The position numbers and the translations under genes are program-made. Under the pieces are notes generated by a model. That model searched no databases. It saw nothing but the letters and a program-made list of their open reading frames with translations, and was not told where the DNA came from. Of a stretch of 27,097 bases of DNA, positions 7,227 to 13,641 are shown piece by piece. The stretch spans positions 1-27,097 of the forward strand of contig HF996789.1 of the NCBI GenBank assembly GCA_000432575.1, read 5' to 3'. The first letter of the stretch is position 1, and each line of letters starts with the position of its first letter. Origin of the DNA: Clostridium sp. CAG:762. Its GTDB lineage: Bacteria; Bacillota_I; Bacilli_A; RF39; UBA660.

Positions 7227-7316
7227 TCAAATAATCTAAAAATTTTCACTTTCTCTTAGAAATATAGAAAAATAAAGGATTCAAACGACCTAAACATTCA
7301 ATAAATAATTTGTATC

Positions 7317-7336
7317 ACCATAACAGCATAGCAAAA
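7317..7336 (-). repeat. Dispersed 20-base motif, copy C
   Basis: On the minus strand it reads TTTTGCTATGCTGTTATGGT. It differs at two or three positions from the copies at 23588 and 27034. In its own orientation it lies about 100 bases upstream of the lexA promoter; on the other side it precedes the 203-residue gene. Confidence 0.55.
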
Positions 7337-7349
7337 AATTAAAAAACAA

Positions 7350-7378
7350 TTTACTAATTTACCTTTACGTGCTATACT
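7350..7378 (+). promoter_or_regulatory. Promoter of the 203-residue gene
   Basis: TTTACT (7350-7355), a 17-base spacer and TATACT (7373-7378), with an extended -10 TG two bases upstream (TGCTATACT). Confidence 0.6.
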
Positions 7379-7394
7379 TAATAAAGTGGTGATT

Positions 7395-8006
7395 ATGAAA
7401 GAAAAAAATAAATTAATAACATTTTTAATTATAATGGTTTTAGTTCTATTAATAGGTCTATATTATGTCATATTTATCTACGATGGAGGTAAAAACAGAA
7501 AATACCTAGAAGACAAAGAGGGTAGTTGCAACATAGATAAATGTGATGATGAAATAACATATATAAAAGAACTAGAAAAATTTAAAACATACGAAGACAA
7601 TTATCTAATCCTACCAATTATCAGCATCAACGAAGACAGTGATACCATTACCAAAATAAACGAAACCATCGAAACAAAATATAAATATTATAAAGAACTA
7701 TATAACAAAGACAATATTAAATACCTATCTACTTACTTTTATAGCATTGATCCAGACAATAACATCTTATCCTTAGTAATCCATTTCTGTGGAGACGACG
7801 CTGATAAAAACTATCAATGTGAATTTCTAATATACAATCTCGATATCAAAAATAACAAAATATTAACAAACCAAGAAATACTACAACTATATAACATAAA
7901 TAATGAAACAGTAACAGATAACAGTTTAATATATTTAAATGAATCATTTAAACTAGTATTAATTACTAATACCACCGATAACTTCATAGAAAAAGTATTA
8001 GATTAA
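7395..8006 (+). CDS. Membrane-anchored extracellular protein, possibly DUF4163/DUF3298-like
   Basis: The ATG at 7395 has GGTG upstream and is preferred over the GTG at 7386 that lies inside that site. The 203-residue protein begins with one transmembrane helix (FLIIMVLVLLIGLYYVIFI, residues 9-27), a type II anchor, then a soluble outer part. The segment 'ILPIISINEDSDTITKINET' with later LSLVIHFCGDD and 'YNLDIKNNKILTNQEILQLY' resembles the DUF4163/DUF3298 pattern found in PdaC and RsiV, in which a conserved soluble domain is followed by 'YN.DL..GK.LT..D'. The match is by eye and weak. No catalytic residues can be named. The gene has its own extended -10 promoter and a terminator shared with the convergent gene at 8014-8463. 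Confidence 0.7.
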   Translation: MKEKNKLITFLIIMVLVLLIGLYYVIFIYDGGKNRKYLEDKEGSCNIDKCDDEITYIKELEKFKTYEDNYLILPIISINEDSDTITKINETIETKYKYYKELYNKDNIKYLSTYFYSIDPDNNILSLVIHFCGDDADKNYQCEFLIYNLDIKNNKILTNQEILQLYNINNETVTDNSLIYLNESFKLVLITNTTDNFIEKVLD

Positions 8007-8042
8007 AAAAATGCTACCTTTTAACAGGTGAAGCATTTTTTT
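8005..8042. terminator. Bidirectional terminator
   Basis: A run of A, then ATGCT-ACCT, loop, AGGT-GA-AGCAT and seven T (8036-8042). The run of A on the left makes a T-run for the minus strand, so it serves both convergent genes. The minus-strand gene's stop codon (8016-8014) lies inside the stem. Confidence 0.8.
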
Positions 8043-8463
8043 CTTTCAACATATTTTCCAGTTCAATAACTCTATTCCTTAATCTTCTATTTTCCTCGAT
8101 TAAATTTTGTCTTCTATTTCTTAAATTTTGCTTAGTAGGCCTAATCTTCTTACCATTAGAACTAGAAAAAGTAGTCAAAACTTCTAAAAATAGATTAACA
8201 ATATCACTATTTGTTTGATATAACTTAGATATTGCAATAACATCATGATTATTCTCCTTATAATCATTCAAAAACCTCTTTGGATTATTAAATATAACAA
8301 AACACTTAAACAACTTCATATCATCTTCATTATCAAAGCTATCCAAAGCTATATCCAAAAAATTATCCCTAATATCATAATTTTCTAATTGTTCCTTATA
8401 CATTTTAATAAAATCATTTGCCTTTTTACTTATTTCTGCACATTTTTTTTCTGTTAATTCCAT
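8014..8463 (-). CDS. Cytoplasmic protein with C-terminal coiled coil, unknown function
   Basis: The ATG at 8463 is preferred because GAGGTA sits 6 bases upstream; the TTG at 8484 lies before that site. The 149-residue product is predicted soluble and largely helical. Residues about 1-100 form an unrecognised helical domain ending in 'AISKLYQTNSDIVNLFLEVL'. After a basic linker (GKKIRPTKQNLRNRRQN) comes a short coiled coil with heptad leucines/isoleucines (LIEENRRLRNRVIELENMLKE). Such a layout suits a small DNA-binding or scaffold protein, with the Arg-rich linker possibly touching nucleic acid, but this is guesswork. It is divergent from tgt, only 66 bases away. Confidence 0.75.
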   Translation of the reverse strand: MELTEKKCAEISKKANDFIKMYKEQLENYDIRDNFLDIALDSFDNEDDMKLFKCFVIFNNPKRFLNDYKENNHDVIAISKLYQTNSDIVNLFLEVLTTFSSSNGKKIRPTKQNLRNRRQNLIEENRRLRNRVIELENMLKEKNASPVKR

Positions 8464-8490
8464 ATTGTTTACCTCTAATTCCAAATAATA

Positions 8491-8499
8491 TGATATAAT
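8491..8499 (+). promoter_or_regulatory. Extended -10 promoter of the tgt operon
   Basis: TGATATAAT is a consensus -10 with the TG extension and lies 30 bases before the tgt start codon. No good -35 box is present. Confidence 0.5.
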
Positions 8500-8528
8500 A
8501 TTTATTGTTTGATGTCAAGGAGGAGTTT

Positions 8529-9638
8529 ATGAAAATTAAATATAACCTAATAAAAAAAGATAACAATTCAAATGCTAGATTAGGAACACTAGAAACCAAC
8601 TATGGTACTTATGATACCCCAATGTTCATGCCCGTTGGTACTCAAGCTACGGTTAAAACATTATCTCCTGAAGAATTAAAAGAAATTCATTCAGCCGTAA
8701 TCCTATCTAATACCTATCACCTTTGGTTAAGACCAGGTGAAGACATTGTCGATAAAGCCGGGGGATTACATAAATTCATGAATTATGATGGTCCCATTTT
8801 AACAGATTCAGGTGGTTTCCAAGTATTTTCCTTAGCAAAACCAAAAGATATCTGCGAAAATGGTGTTAAATTCAAAAGCCACATTGATGGCCACGAATTG
8901 TTTCTAACCCCAGAAAAATCAATAGAAATTCAAAACAAACTAGACAGTGATATAGCCATGTGTTTTGACGAATGTATTCCATATCCTGCCACTTATGAAT
9001 ATGCTAAACAAAGTACCGAACGAACCCTAAGATGGGCTAAAAGATGCCAAGACAACCACAAAAACGAAAGACAAAGCCTATTTGGTATTGTCCAAGGTAG
9101 CGAATATCAAGATTTAAGAGAGTACAGTGCCAAAGAAACAGCAAAATTAAACTTTGACGGTTATTCCATCGGGGGCACCAGTGTCGGTGAAGACAAAAAA
9201 ACCATGTATAAAATGATCGATGATGGCATTAGATATTTACCTACCGATAAACCAAGATACTTAATGGGAGTAGGGGAACCAATAGACATCTTTGAAGGAG
9301 TCCTTCGTGGTATTGACATGTTTGACTGTGTCTTACCAACAAGACTAGCAAGACATGCCCATGCCTTCACTTTAGATGGCAAAATTAACCTAAAAAATGC
9401 TAAATATAAAGATGATTTTACAAAAATAGATAATGAATGCGATTGTTATGCCTGCAAACACTACACCAAAGCCTATATTAGACATTTAATCATAGCAAAC
9501 GAAACATTTGGCCAAAGATTATTATCAATACACAATTTAAGATTCCTGATTAAAATATGTGAAAACATTAGAACCAGCATCAAAGAAGATAGATTCTTAG
9601 AATATAAAAACGAATTTATAAATAGATATAAAAAATAA
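8529..9638 (+). CDS. tgt: tRNA-guanine transglycosylase
   Basis: The ATG at 8529 has AAGGAGGAG 7 bases before it; the TTG at 8505 lies upstream of that site. At 369 residues it is the usual length. It exchanges guanine at position 34 of GUN-anticodon tRNAs for preQ1 (or queuine), a step in queuosine formation, in the cytoplasm. Visible landmarks are DSGGFQVFSL (from D93), GIVQGS, YSIGGTSVGE, 'DKPRYLMGVGEP', the catalytic RGIDMFDC (nucleophile region D263/D266) and 'PTRLARHAHAFT'. The structural zinc ligands C304-x-C306-x2-C309-x25-H335 are intact. Other queuosine genes are not in this window. It heads an operon with the SDR, YnbB-like and 90-residue genes, with 12 bases to the next ATG. Confidence 0.97.
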   Translation: MKIKYNLIKKDNNSNARLGTLETNYGTYDTPMFMPVGTQATVKTLSPEELKEIHSAVILSNTYHLWLRPGEDIVDKAGGLHKFMNYDGPILTDSGGFQVFSLAKPKDICENGVKFKSHIDGHELFLTPEKSIEIQNKLDSDIAMCFDECIPYPATYEYAKQSTERTLRWAKRCQDNHKNERQSLFGIVQGSEYQDLREYSAKETAKLNFDGYSIGGTSVGEDKKTMYKMIDDGIRYLPTDKPRYLMGVGEPIDIFEGVLRGIDMFDCVLPTRLARHAHAFTLDGKINLKNAKYKDDFTKIDNECDCYACKHYTKAYIRHLIIANETFGQRLLSIHNLRFLIKICENIRTSIKEDRFLEYKNEFINRYKK

Positions 9639-9650
9639 GGAAGTGTTAAA

Positions 9651-10397
9651 ATGAATTTAGAGGGAAAAGTTGCTTTAGTAACAGGCTCTACTTCCTCTTT
9701 AGGCAGTGAAATAATACGCGTTCTAGCCAAAGAGGGTGCTAACGTAGTAATTCATTACCACAATAAAAAAGAAGAAGCCTATGCCTTAGAACAAGAAATC
9801 AAAAATAAATATAACATAGATACATACGTAATTAAGTGTGATATAACTAACGAAAACGAAGTAGAAAACATGGTCGATAAAATACTAAAAAAATGTCAAA
9901 AAATAGACATTCTAGTCAACAACTCTGCCTATACCAAAGACACCCCTTATGAAGAAAAAACAAGTACATCATTCAAAAAAATACTAGATGTCAATATAAT
10001 TGGCACATTCTTAGTAACCAAATACGTAGGAAGAACAATGCTCAAAAACAAGCAAGGAAAAATAATTAACATCTCTTCCAACAATGCTATCAATTGCTAT
10101 TACCCTGAAAGCATTGACTATGATGCATCTAAAGCAGGTATCATATCCATGACCAAAAATATGGCCCTATACTATAAACCATATATTAATGTCAACTGCA
10201 TATGCCCTGGCTGGATGGATACAGATATAAACAAAAATCTAGATACAACATTCAAAAAAGAAGAAGAAAATAAAATATATCTGCATAGATTTGCCAAAAC
10301 CGAAGAAATCGCTAACGTCGTAGCCTTCTTAGCCAGTGATAAAGCAAGTTATATCAACAATACTATTATAAAAATAGATGGAGGTACCAATGGATAA
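9651..10397 (+). CDS. Short-chain dehydrogenase/reductase, FabG-like
   Basis: A 248-residue classical SDR: the Rossmann nucleotide site at the N terminus (ALVTGSTSSLGSEI, a TGxxxxLG variant of the usual TGxxxGIG), the NNSA motif (usually NNAG), Ser143 and Tyr157-x3-Lys161 (YDASK) as catalytic residues, CICPGWMDTD after the active site and IKIDGGTNG at the end. These are NAD(P)H-dependent oxidoreductases; length and the DGG ending resemble 3-oxoacyl-ACP reductase FabG, but no fatty-acid genes are nearby and the substrate is unknown. A GGAAG ribosome site precedes the ATG. Its last codons contain the ribosome site (GGAGGT) of the next gene, which it overlaps by 8 bases, so translation is coupled. 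Confidence 0.88.
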   Translation: MNLEGKVALVTGSTSSLGSEIIRVLAKEGANVVIHYHNKKEEAYALEQEIKNKYNIDTYVIKCDITNENEVENMVDKILKKCQKIDILVNNSAYTKDTPYEEKTSTSFKKILDVNIIGTFLVTKYVGRTMLKNKQGKIINISSNNAINCYYPESIDYDASKAGIISMTKNMALYYKPYINVNCICPGWMDTDINKNLDTTFKKEEENKIYLHRFAKTEEIANVVAFLASDKASYINNTIIKIDGGTNG

Positions 10398-11628
10398 AAA
10401 TAAAATAATTGAATTAGTTAACAGTTGTGAAAAAGAATGCACCCATATCTTTGAAAACATTAACAAAATAGAATACAATAACAGCCAAAAAGTACTTGAT
10501 GCATTCCACGAATACCACTTACAAGATACCGATTTTGTAAGTTCAACCGGATATGGTTACGACGATGTAGGAAGAGACAAAATAGAAAAAATATTTGCCC
10601 ACATCTTAGGAAGCGAAGATGCCCTAGTTAGAAACCAATTCATATCAGGAACTCACGCTCTAACCGTAACACTATTTGGCTTACTAAGACCAAACGACAC
10701 CATGCTATCGATAACAGGAAAACCATATGACACCCTAGATGAAGTAATTGGTATCATTGATAACCAAAGTTCCCTAAAATCATATGGCATAAACTATGAA
10801 GGAATAGACTTAATAAATGATGATTTCAATTATGACCAAATAGAAAAAAAATTAAAAGAAAAACATATCAAACTAATCGAAATACAAAGAAGCAGGGGAT
10901 ACTCAAAAAGAAAAAGCCTAACTATAGATAAGTTAGAAAAAGTAATTAGTTTCATTAGAAAAATAGATAAAAACGTTATCATCATGGTTGACAACTGTTA
11001 TTGCGAATTTGTCGAAGATAAAAGCCCTATCGAAGTAGGAGCCTCAATAATCGTTGGTTCTCTAATCAAAAACCTAGGAGGTGGGATTGCCTCAAATGGT
11101 GCTTACGTAGCGGGAAGCAAACAATTAATCTCTTTAGTCGCAGATCGTCTAACAGTACCAGGACAAGGCAAAGAAGTAGGACCATCCCTAGGAGCCAACA
11201 AAACATTATTACAAGGCTTATTCTTTGCCCCAAGTGTTGTATCCTCAAGTGTCAAAGTAGCTATTTTAACTAGCCTAGTATTAGAAAAATTAGGCTTTCA
11301 AGTATCACCAAGATATGATGAAGAAAGAGCCGACATTGTCGAAGCAATAACCTTTGCCAGTGCTGATAAACTCACCAAATATATTCAAGGTATTCAAAGT
11401 GCATCTGCCATCGATGCTCACGTCTTACCGATTCCAACTGATATGCCAGGGTATAACCACCAAATAATCATGGCCTCAGGATCATTCACCCAAGGTTCAT
11501 CCATTGAACTATCATGTGATGGTCCAATGAAAAGTCCTTACATTGCTTATCAACAAGGCTCCCTAACATATACATACGGAAAACTAGGCCTAATCAAAGC
11601 TCTTGAGGTACTATATGAAAATAAATAA
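10390..11628 (+). CDS. ynbB: Methionine gamma-lyase family PLP protein (YnbB/'aluminium resistance' family)
   Basis: The ATG at 10390 follows GGAGGT by 4 bases and is preferred over the in-frame upstream GTG. The 412-residue protein fits the PF06838-type family: 'TGYGYDDVGRDKIEKIFAHI' near the N terminus, ALVRNQFISGTHAL, a MVDNCYCEF motif holding the PLP-ring Asp, and IVGSLIKNLGGGIA with the PLP-binding Lys227. These cytoplasmic fold-type I enzymes are annotated as methionine gamma-lyase-like or aluminium-resistance proteins; in Bacillus the gene (ynbB) lies near glnR/glnA. The true reaction, probably on a sulfur amino acid, is not settled by sequence. It overlaps the SDR gene before it and the small gene after it. 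Confidence 0.9.
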   Translation: MDKNKIIELVNSCEKECTHIFENINKIEYNNSQKVLDAFHEYHLQDTDFVSSTGYGYDDVGRDKIEKIFAHILGSEDALVRNQFISGTHALTVTLFGLLRPNDTMLSITGKPYDTLDEVIGIIDNQSSLKSYGINYEGIDLINDDFNYDQIEKKLKEKHIKLIEIQRSRGYSKRKSLTIDKLEKVISFIRKIDKNVIIMVDNCYCEFVEDKSPIEVGASIIVGSLIKNLGGGIASNGAYVAGSKQLISLVADRLTVPGQGKEVGPSLGANKTLLQGLFFAPSVVSSSVKVAILTSLVLEKLGFQVSPRYDEERADIVEAITFASADKLTKYIQGIQSASAIDAHVLPIPTDMPGYNHQIIMASGSFTQGSSIELSCDGPMKSPYIAYQQGSLTYTYGKLGLIKALEVLYENK

Positions 11629-11887
11629 CTGTGAAGTTAGTATAGATAATCTAATTCACTTAAATGAAACAGCCCTAATAAAATATCATTTTAACGACAT
11701 ATATTTAAATGAAAAACAGATAGATATTTTAAATAAATATCAAATTAATTATAAAAAATATAATCAATTAAGTGAATTAATTTTTGATATTGAGCAATAT
11801 TTATATAGTAATAATAATCTAGATGACTTAGAGTGGGTAAGTGAGAATTTAGCTGAATTTAATTATTATCATAATACTAACAAATAA
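11615..11887 (+). CDS. Small conserved-looking protein at the end of the tgt operon, unknown
   Basis: The ATG at 11615 has TGAGGTAC upstream, inside the end of the ynbB-like gene, with a 14-base overlap that suggests translational coupling. The 90-residue product is acidic, without signal or membrane segment, with an N-terminal MKINNCEVSIDNL and a helical, Tyr/Asn/Leu-rich remainder. I do not recognise a family. Its stop codon TAA (11885-11887) sits exactly in the tetraloop of the operon terminator. Confidence 0.75.
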   Translation: MKINNCEVSIDNLIHLNETALIKYHFNDIYLNEKQIDILNKYQINYKKYNQLSELIFDIEQYLYSNNNLDDLEWVSENLAEFNYYHNTNK

Positions 11888-11910
11888 TTGTTAGTATTAT
11901 TTTCTTTTGA
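11872..11910 (+). terminator. Terminator of the tgt-SDR-ynbB operon
   Basis: A perfect 12-bp stem, TAATACTAACAA (11872-11883) and TTGTTAGTATTA (11888-11899), tetraloop ATAA, then TTTTCTTTT. Confidence 0.85.
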
Positions 11911-11939
11911 TAGTTTATTATAACTTTATACTATTATAG

Positions 11940-12060
11940 CAATAAAAAATAGACACTCTCAAGTATTTATAGAGTGTCATCACTATTTATTTAGAGGCGA
12001 CATTCACTTGCAGAATTAAATGCTCCTCTTTTTTTATTTTATGCAAAACAATTTGCTTAC
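11940..12060 (-). ncRNA. Orphan antisense RNA, antitoxin copy 1
   Basis: On the minus strand a perfect TTGACA-17-TATTAT promoter (12095-12067) should start an RNA near 12060. It would pass through the AGAGGAGCATTTAATTCTGC stem-loop and stop at the hairpin GACACTCT/AGAGTGTC (11978-11952), which is followed by TATTTTTTATT. Length about 120 bases. The adjacent sequence has no intact toxin gene, so this RNA is an orphan that could act in trans on the toxin mRNA of copy 2. Confidence 0.65.
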
Positions 12061-12066
12061 ATACTA

Positions 12067-12095
12067 ATAATAGCATAATTTTTTATATTTGTCAA
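12067..12095 (-). promoter_or_regulatory. Promoter of antisense RNA copy 1
   Basis: Minus strand TTGACA (12095-12090), 17-base spacer, TATTAT (12072-12067). Confidence 0.8.
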
Positions 12096-12127
12096 AAATA
12101 TTATTTATCTGGTTAGTGTAAAATATC

Positions 12128-12156
12128 TTGTTATTTTTTTGATTAAATAGTATAAT
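12128..12156 (+). promoter_or_regulatory. Promoter of the toxin mRNA
   Basis: TTGTTA (12128-12133), 17-base spacer, consensus TATAAT (12151-12156). The predicted start near 12163 gives a leader of about 60 bases. Confidence 0.8.
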
Positions 12157-12186
12157 TTATTTAGGAACATTTAATGTGAGTGTCGT

Positions 12187-12212
12187 CCTCCAATCTTGAA
12201 AAAGAAAGGAGG
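12187..12212 (+). promoter_or_regulatory. Leader hairpin that hides the toxin ribosome binding site
   Basis: CCTCC (12187-12191) is the exact complement of the Shine-Dalgarno GGAGG (12208-12212). Between them CTT (12195-12197) pairs with AAG (12202-12204) around a GAAA loop. Masking of the ribosome site in the full-length mRNA is typical of type I toxin genes. Confidence 0.65.
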
Positions 12213-12221
12213 TAGATAAAG

Positions 12222-12314
12222 ATGAAAACTAAGAATTTTATAATAAAAGTTCTAAAGCTCATTATTATCATTTTATTACTTTCTACCTTATTGGTACTAG
12301 CAATAAAAAAATAG
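12222..12314 (+). CDS. Hydrophobic 30-residue peptide, probable type I toxin
   Basis: ATG at 12222 with AAAGGAGG 9 bases upstream; 30 codons ending in TAG at 12312-12314. The peptide starts with a basic segment (MKTKNFIIKVLK), has one membrane helix (LIIIILLLSTLLVLAI) and ends in KK. This matches the plan of small membrane toxins of type I systems (Fst, TxpA, BsrG and Hol-Tox groups), though I cannot place it in a named family. The gene has a consensus promoter, a leader that hides its ribosome site, and a convergent antisense RNA overlapping its 3' end. Together these make the toxin reading much stronger than the peptide alone would. Confidence 0.72.
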   Translation: MKTKNFIIKVLKLIIIILLLSTLLVLAIKK

Positions 12315-12423
12315 ACACTCTCAAGTATTTATAGAGTGTCTTTTCTAAAACTTTTAGAGGCGACATTCACTTGCACAATTAAATGCTCCTCTTTTTTTAT
12401 TTTATGCAAAACAATTTGCTTAC
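12303..12423 (-). ncRNA. Antisense RNA, antitoxin copy 2
   Basis: A minus-strand TTGACA-17-TATTAT promoter (12458-12430) should start an RNA near 12423 that ends after the hairpin GACACTCT/AGAGTGTC (12340-12314) with TATTTTTTATT. It overlaps the 3' end of the toxin mRNA by up to about 100 bases and folds into an internal stem, AGAGG (12392-12388) with CCTCT (12360-12356). Pairing with the convergent toxin mRNA would block it or expose it to RNase III. Confidence 0.72.
12314..12345. terminator. Bidirectional hairpin terminator between toxin mRNA and antisense RNA
   Basis: GACACTCT (12314-12321), 11-base loop, AGAGTGTC (12333-12340). TTTTCT follows on the + strand and TATTTTTTATT on the minus strand. 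A second + strand stem, AGAGG (12356-12360) with CCTCT (12388-12392) and a long T-run, could catch read-through. Confidence 0.75.
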
Positions 12424-12429
12424 ATACTA

Positions 12430-12458
12430 ATAATAGCATAATTTTTTATATTTGTCAA
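12430..12458 (-). promoter_or_regulatory. Promoter of antisense RNA copy 2
   Basis: Minus strand TTGACA (12458-12453), 17-base spacer, TATTAT (12435-12430). Its -35 box overlaps that of the oppositely oriented capA-like promoter. Confidence 0.8.
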
Positions 12459-12482
12459 AAAAATAATAAAATGTGTTATAAT
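12452..12482 (+). promoter_or_regulatory. Promoter of the CapA-like gene
   Basis: TTGTCA (12452-12457), a rather long 19-base spacer, and consensus TATAAT (12477-12482), 22 bases before the ATG. Confidence 0.55.
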
Positions 12483-12503
12483 TATCTAAAGGTAGTTGAT
12501 TTT

Positions 12504-13625
12504 ATGAAAAAATATTATTATATAGTATTTATTATTATTTTACTAACAAGTTTAATCTTAATAAAAAATAAAACCCATAAACTCACAGTCATCATGGCAG
12601 GTGATACACTTGTTACTCAAAATACCTTAGATGATGCGTACAACGAAAAAACAAATACATATAATTTCAAACCAATGTTTAAAAGAATAAAAAACTATAT
12701 AAAAAATTATGATATAAAATATTATAACCAAGAAACTTCCATAAGTGGCAGTCAATTTGCTTATTTAGGTTATGATTGCTACAACACCCCAAGTGAATTT
12801 GGACTAGATATGATAGACACCGGTTTCAACATGATAAGCCTTGCCAATAACCATACCTTTGATGGAGAACTAGGCGTAGTAAATGGTCATAGATATTGCT
12901 ATAAAAGTGAACTTGGCGCCTCCAATTCAGTAAAATTTTGGAATAAACAAAAAGATGTCTATACATCAGGAAGTTACCTTAACCAAAAAGATAGAGATAA
13001 TATTGTTATAAAAAAGAAAAATGGTATTACCTATACACTTTTAAGTTACACCTACGGATTAAATATACCTGAAGGTTACGAAGAATCACCTTATTTAGTC
13101 AATATCTACAGTGATGAACAAGCAAAAAAAGATATAGAAAAAGTAAGAAATAAAGTTGATGTAATCTTTGTATCAATGCACTGGGGTGAAGGTAATGAGT
13201 TAGGTATTACCCCCAACGAAGAACAAAAAAGACAAGCTAAATACTTAGCTTCCCTAGGCGTTGATATAATAATAGGCCATCACCCTTATGGAATACAACC
13301 AATAGAAAAAATAAATAATACTTTAGTATTCTATTCACTTGGTAGAATTATTTCTTCCAAAACATATGAATATGGAGACTATTTATACGTAATAGGACTC
13401 CTAAGTGAACTAACTATTACTAAAAAAAACAATAAAATCAAAATAGAAAACACCAACAACGAACTAATCTATAACTATTATGATGAAAACTATAAAAACA
13501 ATGAAATCATACCATTCAGTGAAATGAACACAAATTATAACAAAGACTATATTAGACTATATGAAAAATACAGTAAAATAGTTCGATTATATGATAACAA
13601 TGTAATCATAAATAATATTAAATAA
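12504..13625 (+). CDS. CapA-family membrane-anchored phosphoesterase-like protein
   Basis: The ATG at 12504 (AAAGGT upstream) starts just before a membrane helix (YYYIVFIIILLTSLILI) and lies downstream of a promoter; the longer frame runs through the antisense RNA region and is not credible. The 373-residue product has the CapA/PgsA (PGA_cap) metallophosphatase-like series: IMAGDTLV, YNQETSISG, SLANNHTFDGE, VSMHWGEG, 'GVDIIIGHHPYGIQPIE' and LVFYSLGRI. Members act outside the cell in poly-gamma-glutamate capsule formation or export, but many Bacilli carry CapA-like proteins without a cap operon. No capB or capC is nearby, so the substrate is open. The antisense RNA promoter and this gene's promoter are back to back. 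Confidence 0.9.
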   Translation: MKKYYYIVFIIILLTSLILIKNKTHKLTVIMAGDTLVTQNTLDDAYNEKTNTYNFKPMFKRIKNYIKNYDIKYYNQETSISGSQFAYLGYDCYNTPSEFGLDMIDTGFNMISLANNHTFDGELGVVNGHRYCYKSELGASNSVKFWNKQKDVYTSGSYLNQKDRDNIVIKKKNGITYTLLSYTYGLNIPEGYEESPYLVNIYSDEQAKKDIEKVRNKVDVIFVSMHWGEGNELGITPNEEQKRQAKYLASLGVDIIIGHHPYGIQPIEKINNTLVFYSLGRIISSKTYEYGDYLYVIGLLSELTITKKNNKIKIENTNNELIYNYYDENYKNNEIIPFSEMNTNYNKDYIRLYEKYSKIVRLYDNNVIINNIK

Positions 13626-13641
13626 TTACATAGATAATATA

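Larger units (their letters stand above)
11938..12098. repeat. Direct repeat, copy 1: 3' half of a type I toxin-antitoxin unit
   Basis: From AGCAATAAAAAATAGAC to TTTGTCAAAAA this copy matches 12298-12461 nearly base for base in the hairpin, the AGAGGCGACATTCACTTGCA segment and the promoter part. Differences are a shorter A-run, a diverged stretch at 11979-11990 and G versus C near 12012. It lacks the toxin promoter and the 5' coding part; the sequence just before it weakly resembles the toxin's last codons. Read as a decayed tandem duplicate that kept the antisense RNA gene. Confidence 0.85.
12298..12461. repeat. Direct repeat, copy 2: antisense RNA region with toxin 3' end
   Basis: Second copy of the unit at 11938-12098. 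It includes the last codons of the toxin, the shared hairpin, the AGAGG...CCTCT stem followed by seven T, and the minus-strand promoter. Start-to-start distance between copies is 360 bases. Confidence 0.85.

Noticed and set aside
11888..12500. Insertion sequence or transposon as the source of the tandem repeats
   Set aside because: No transposase, no terminal inverted repeats and no target duplications; the repeats are fully explained by duplication of the toxin-antitoxin unit.
12336..12503. N-terminal extension of the CapA-like protein (56 extra codons)
   Set aside because: It would read through the antisense RNA repeat and its own promoter; the ATG at 12504 has a ribosome site and leads directly into the membrane anchor.
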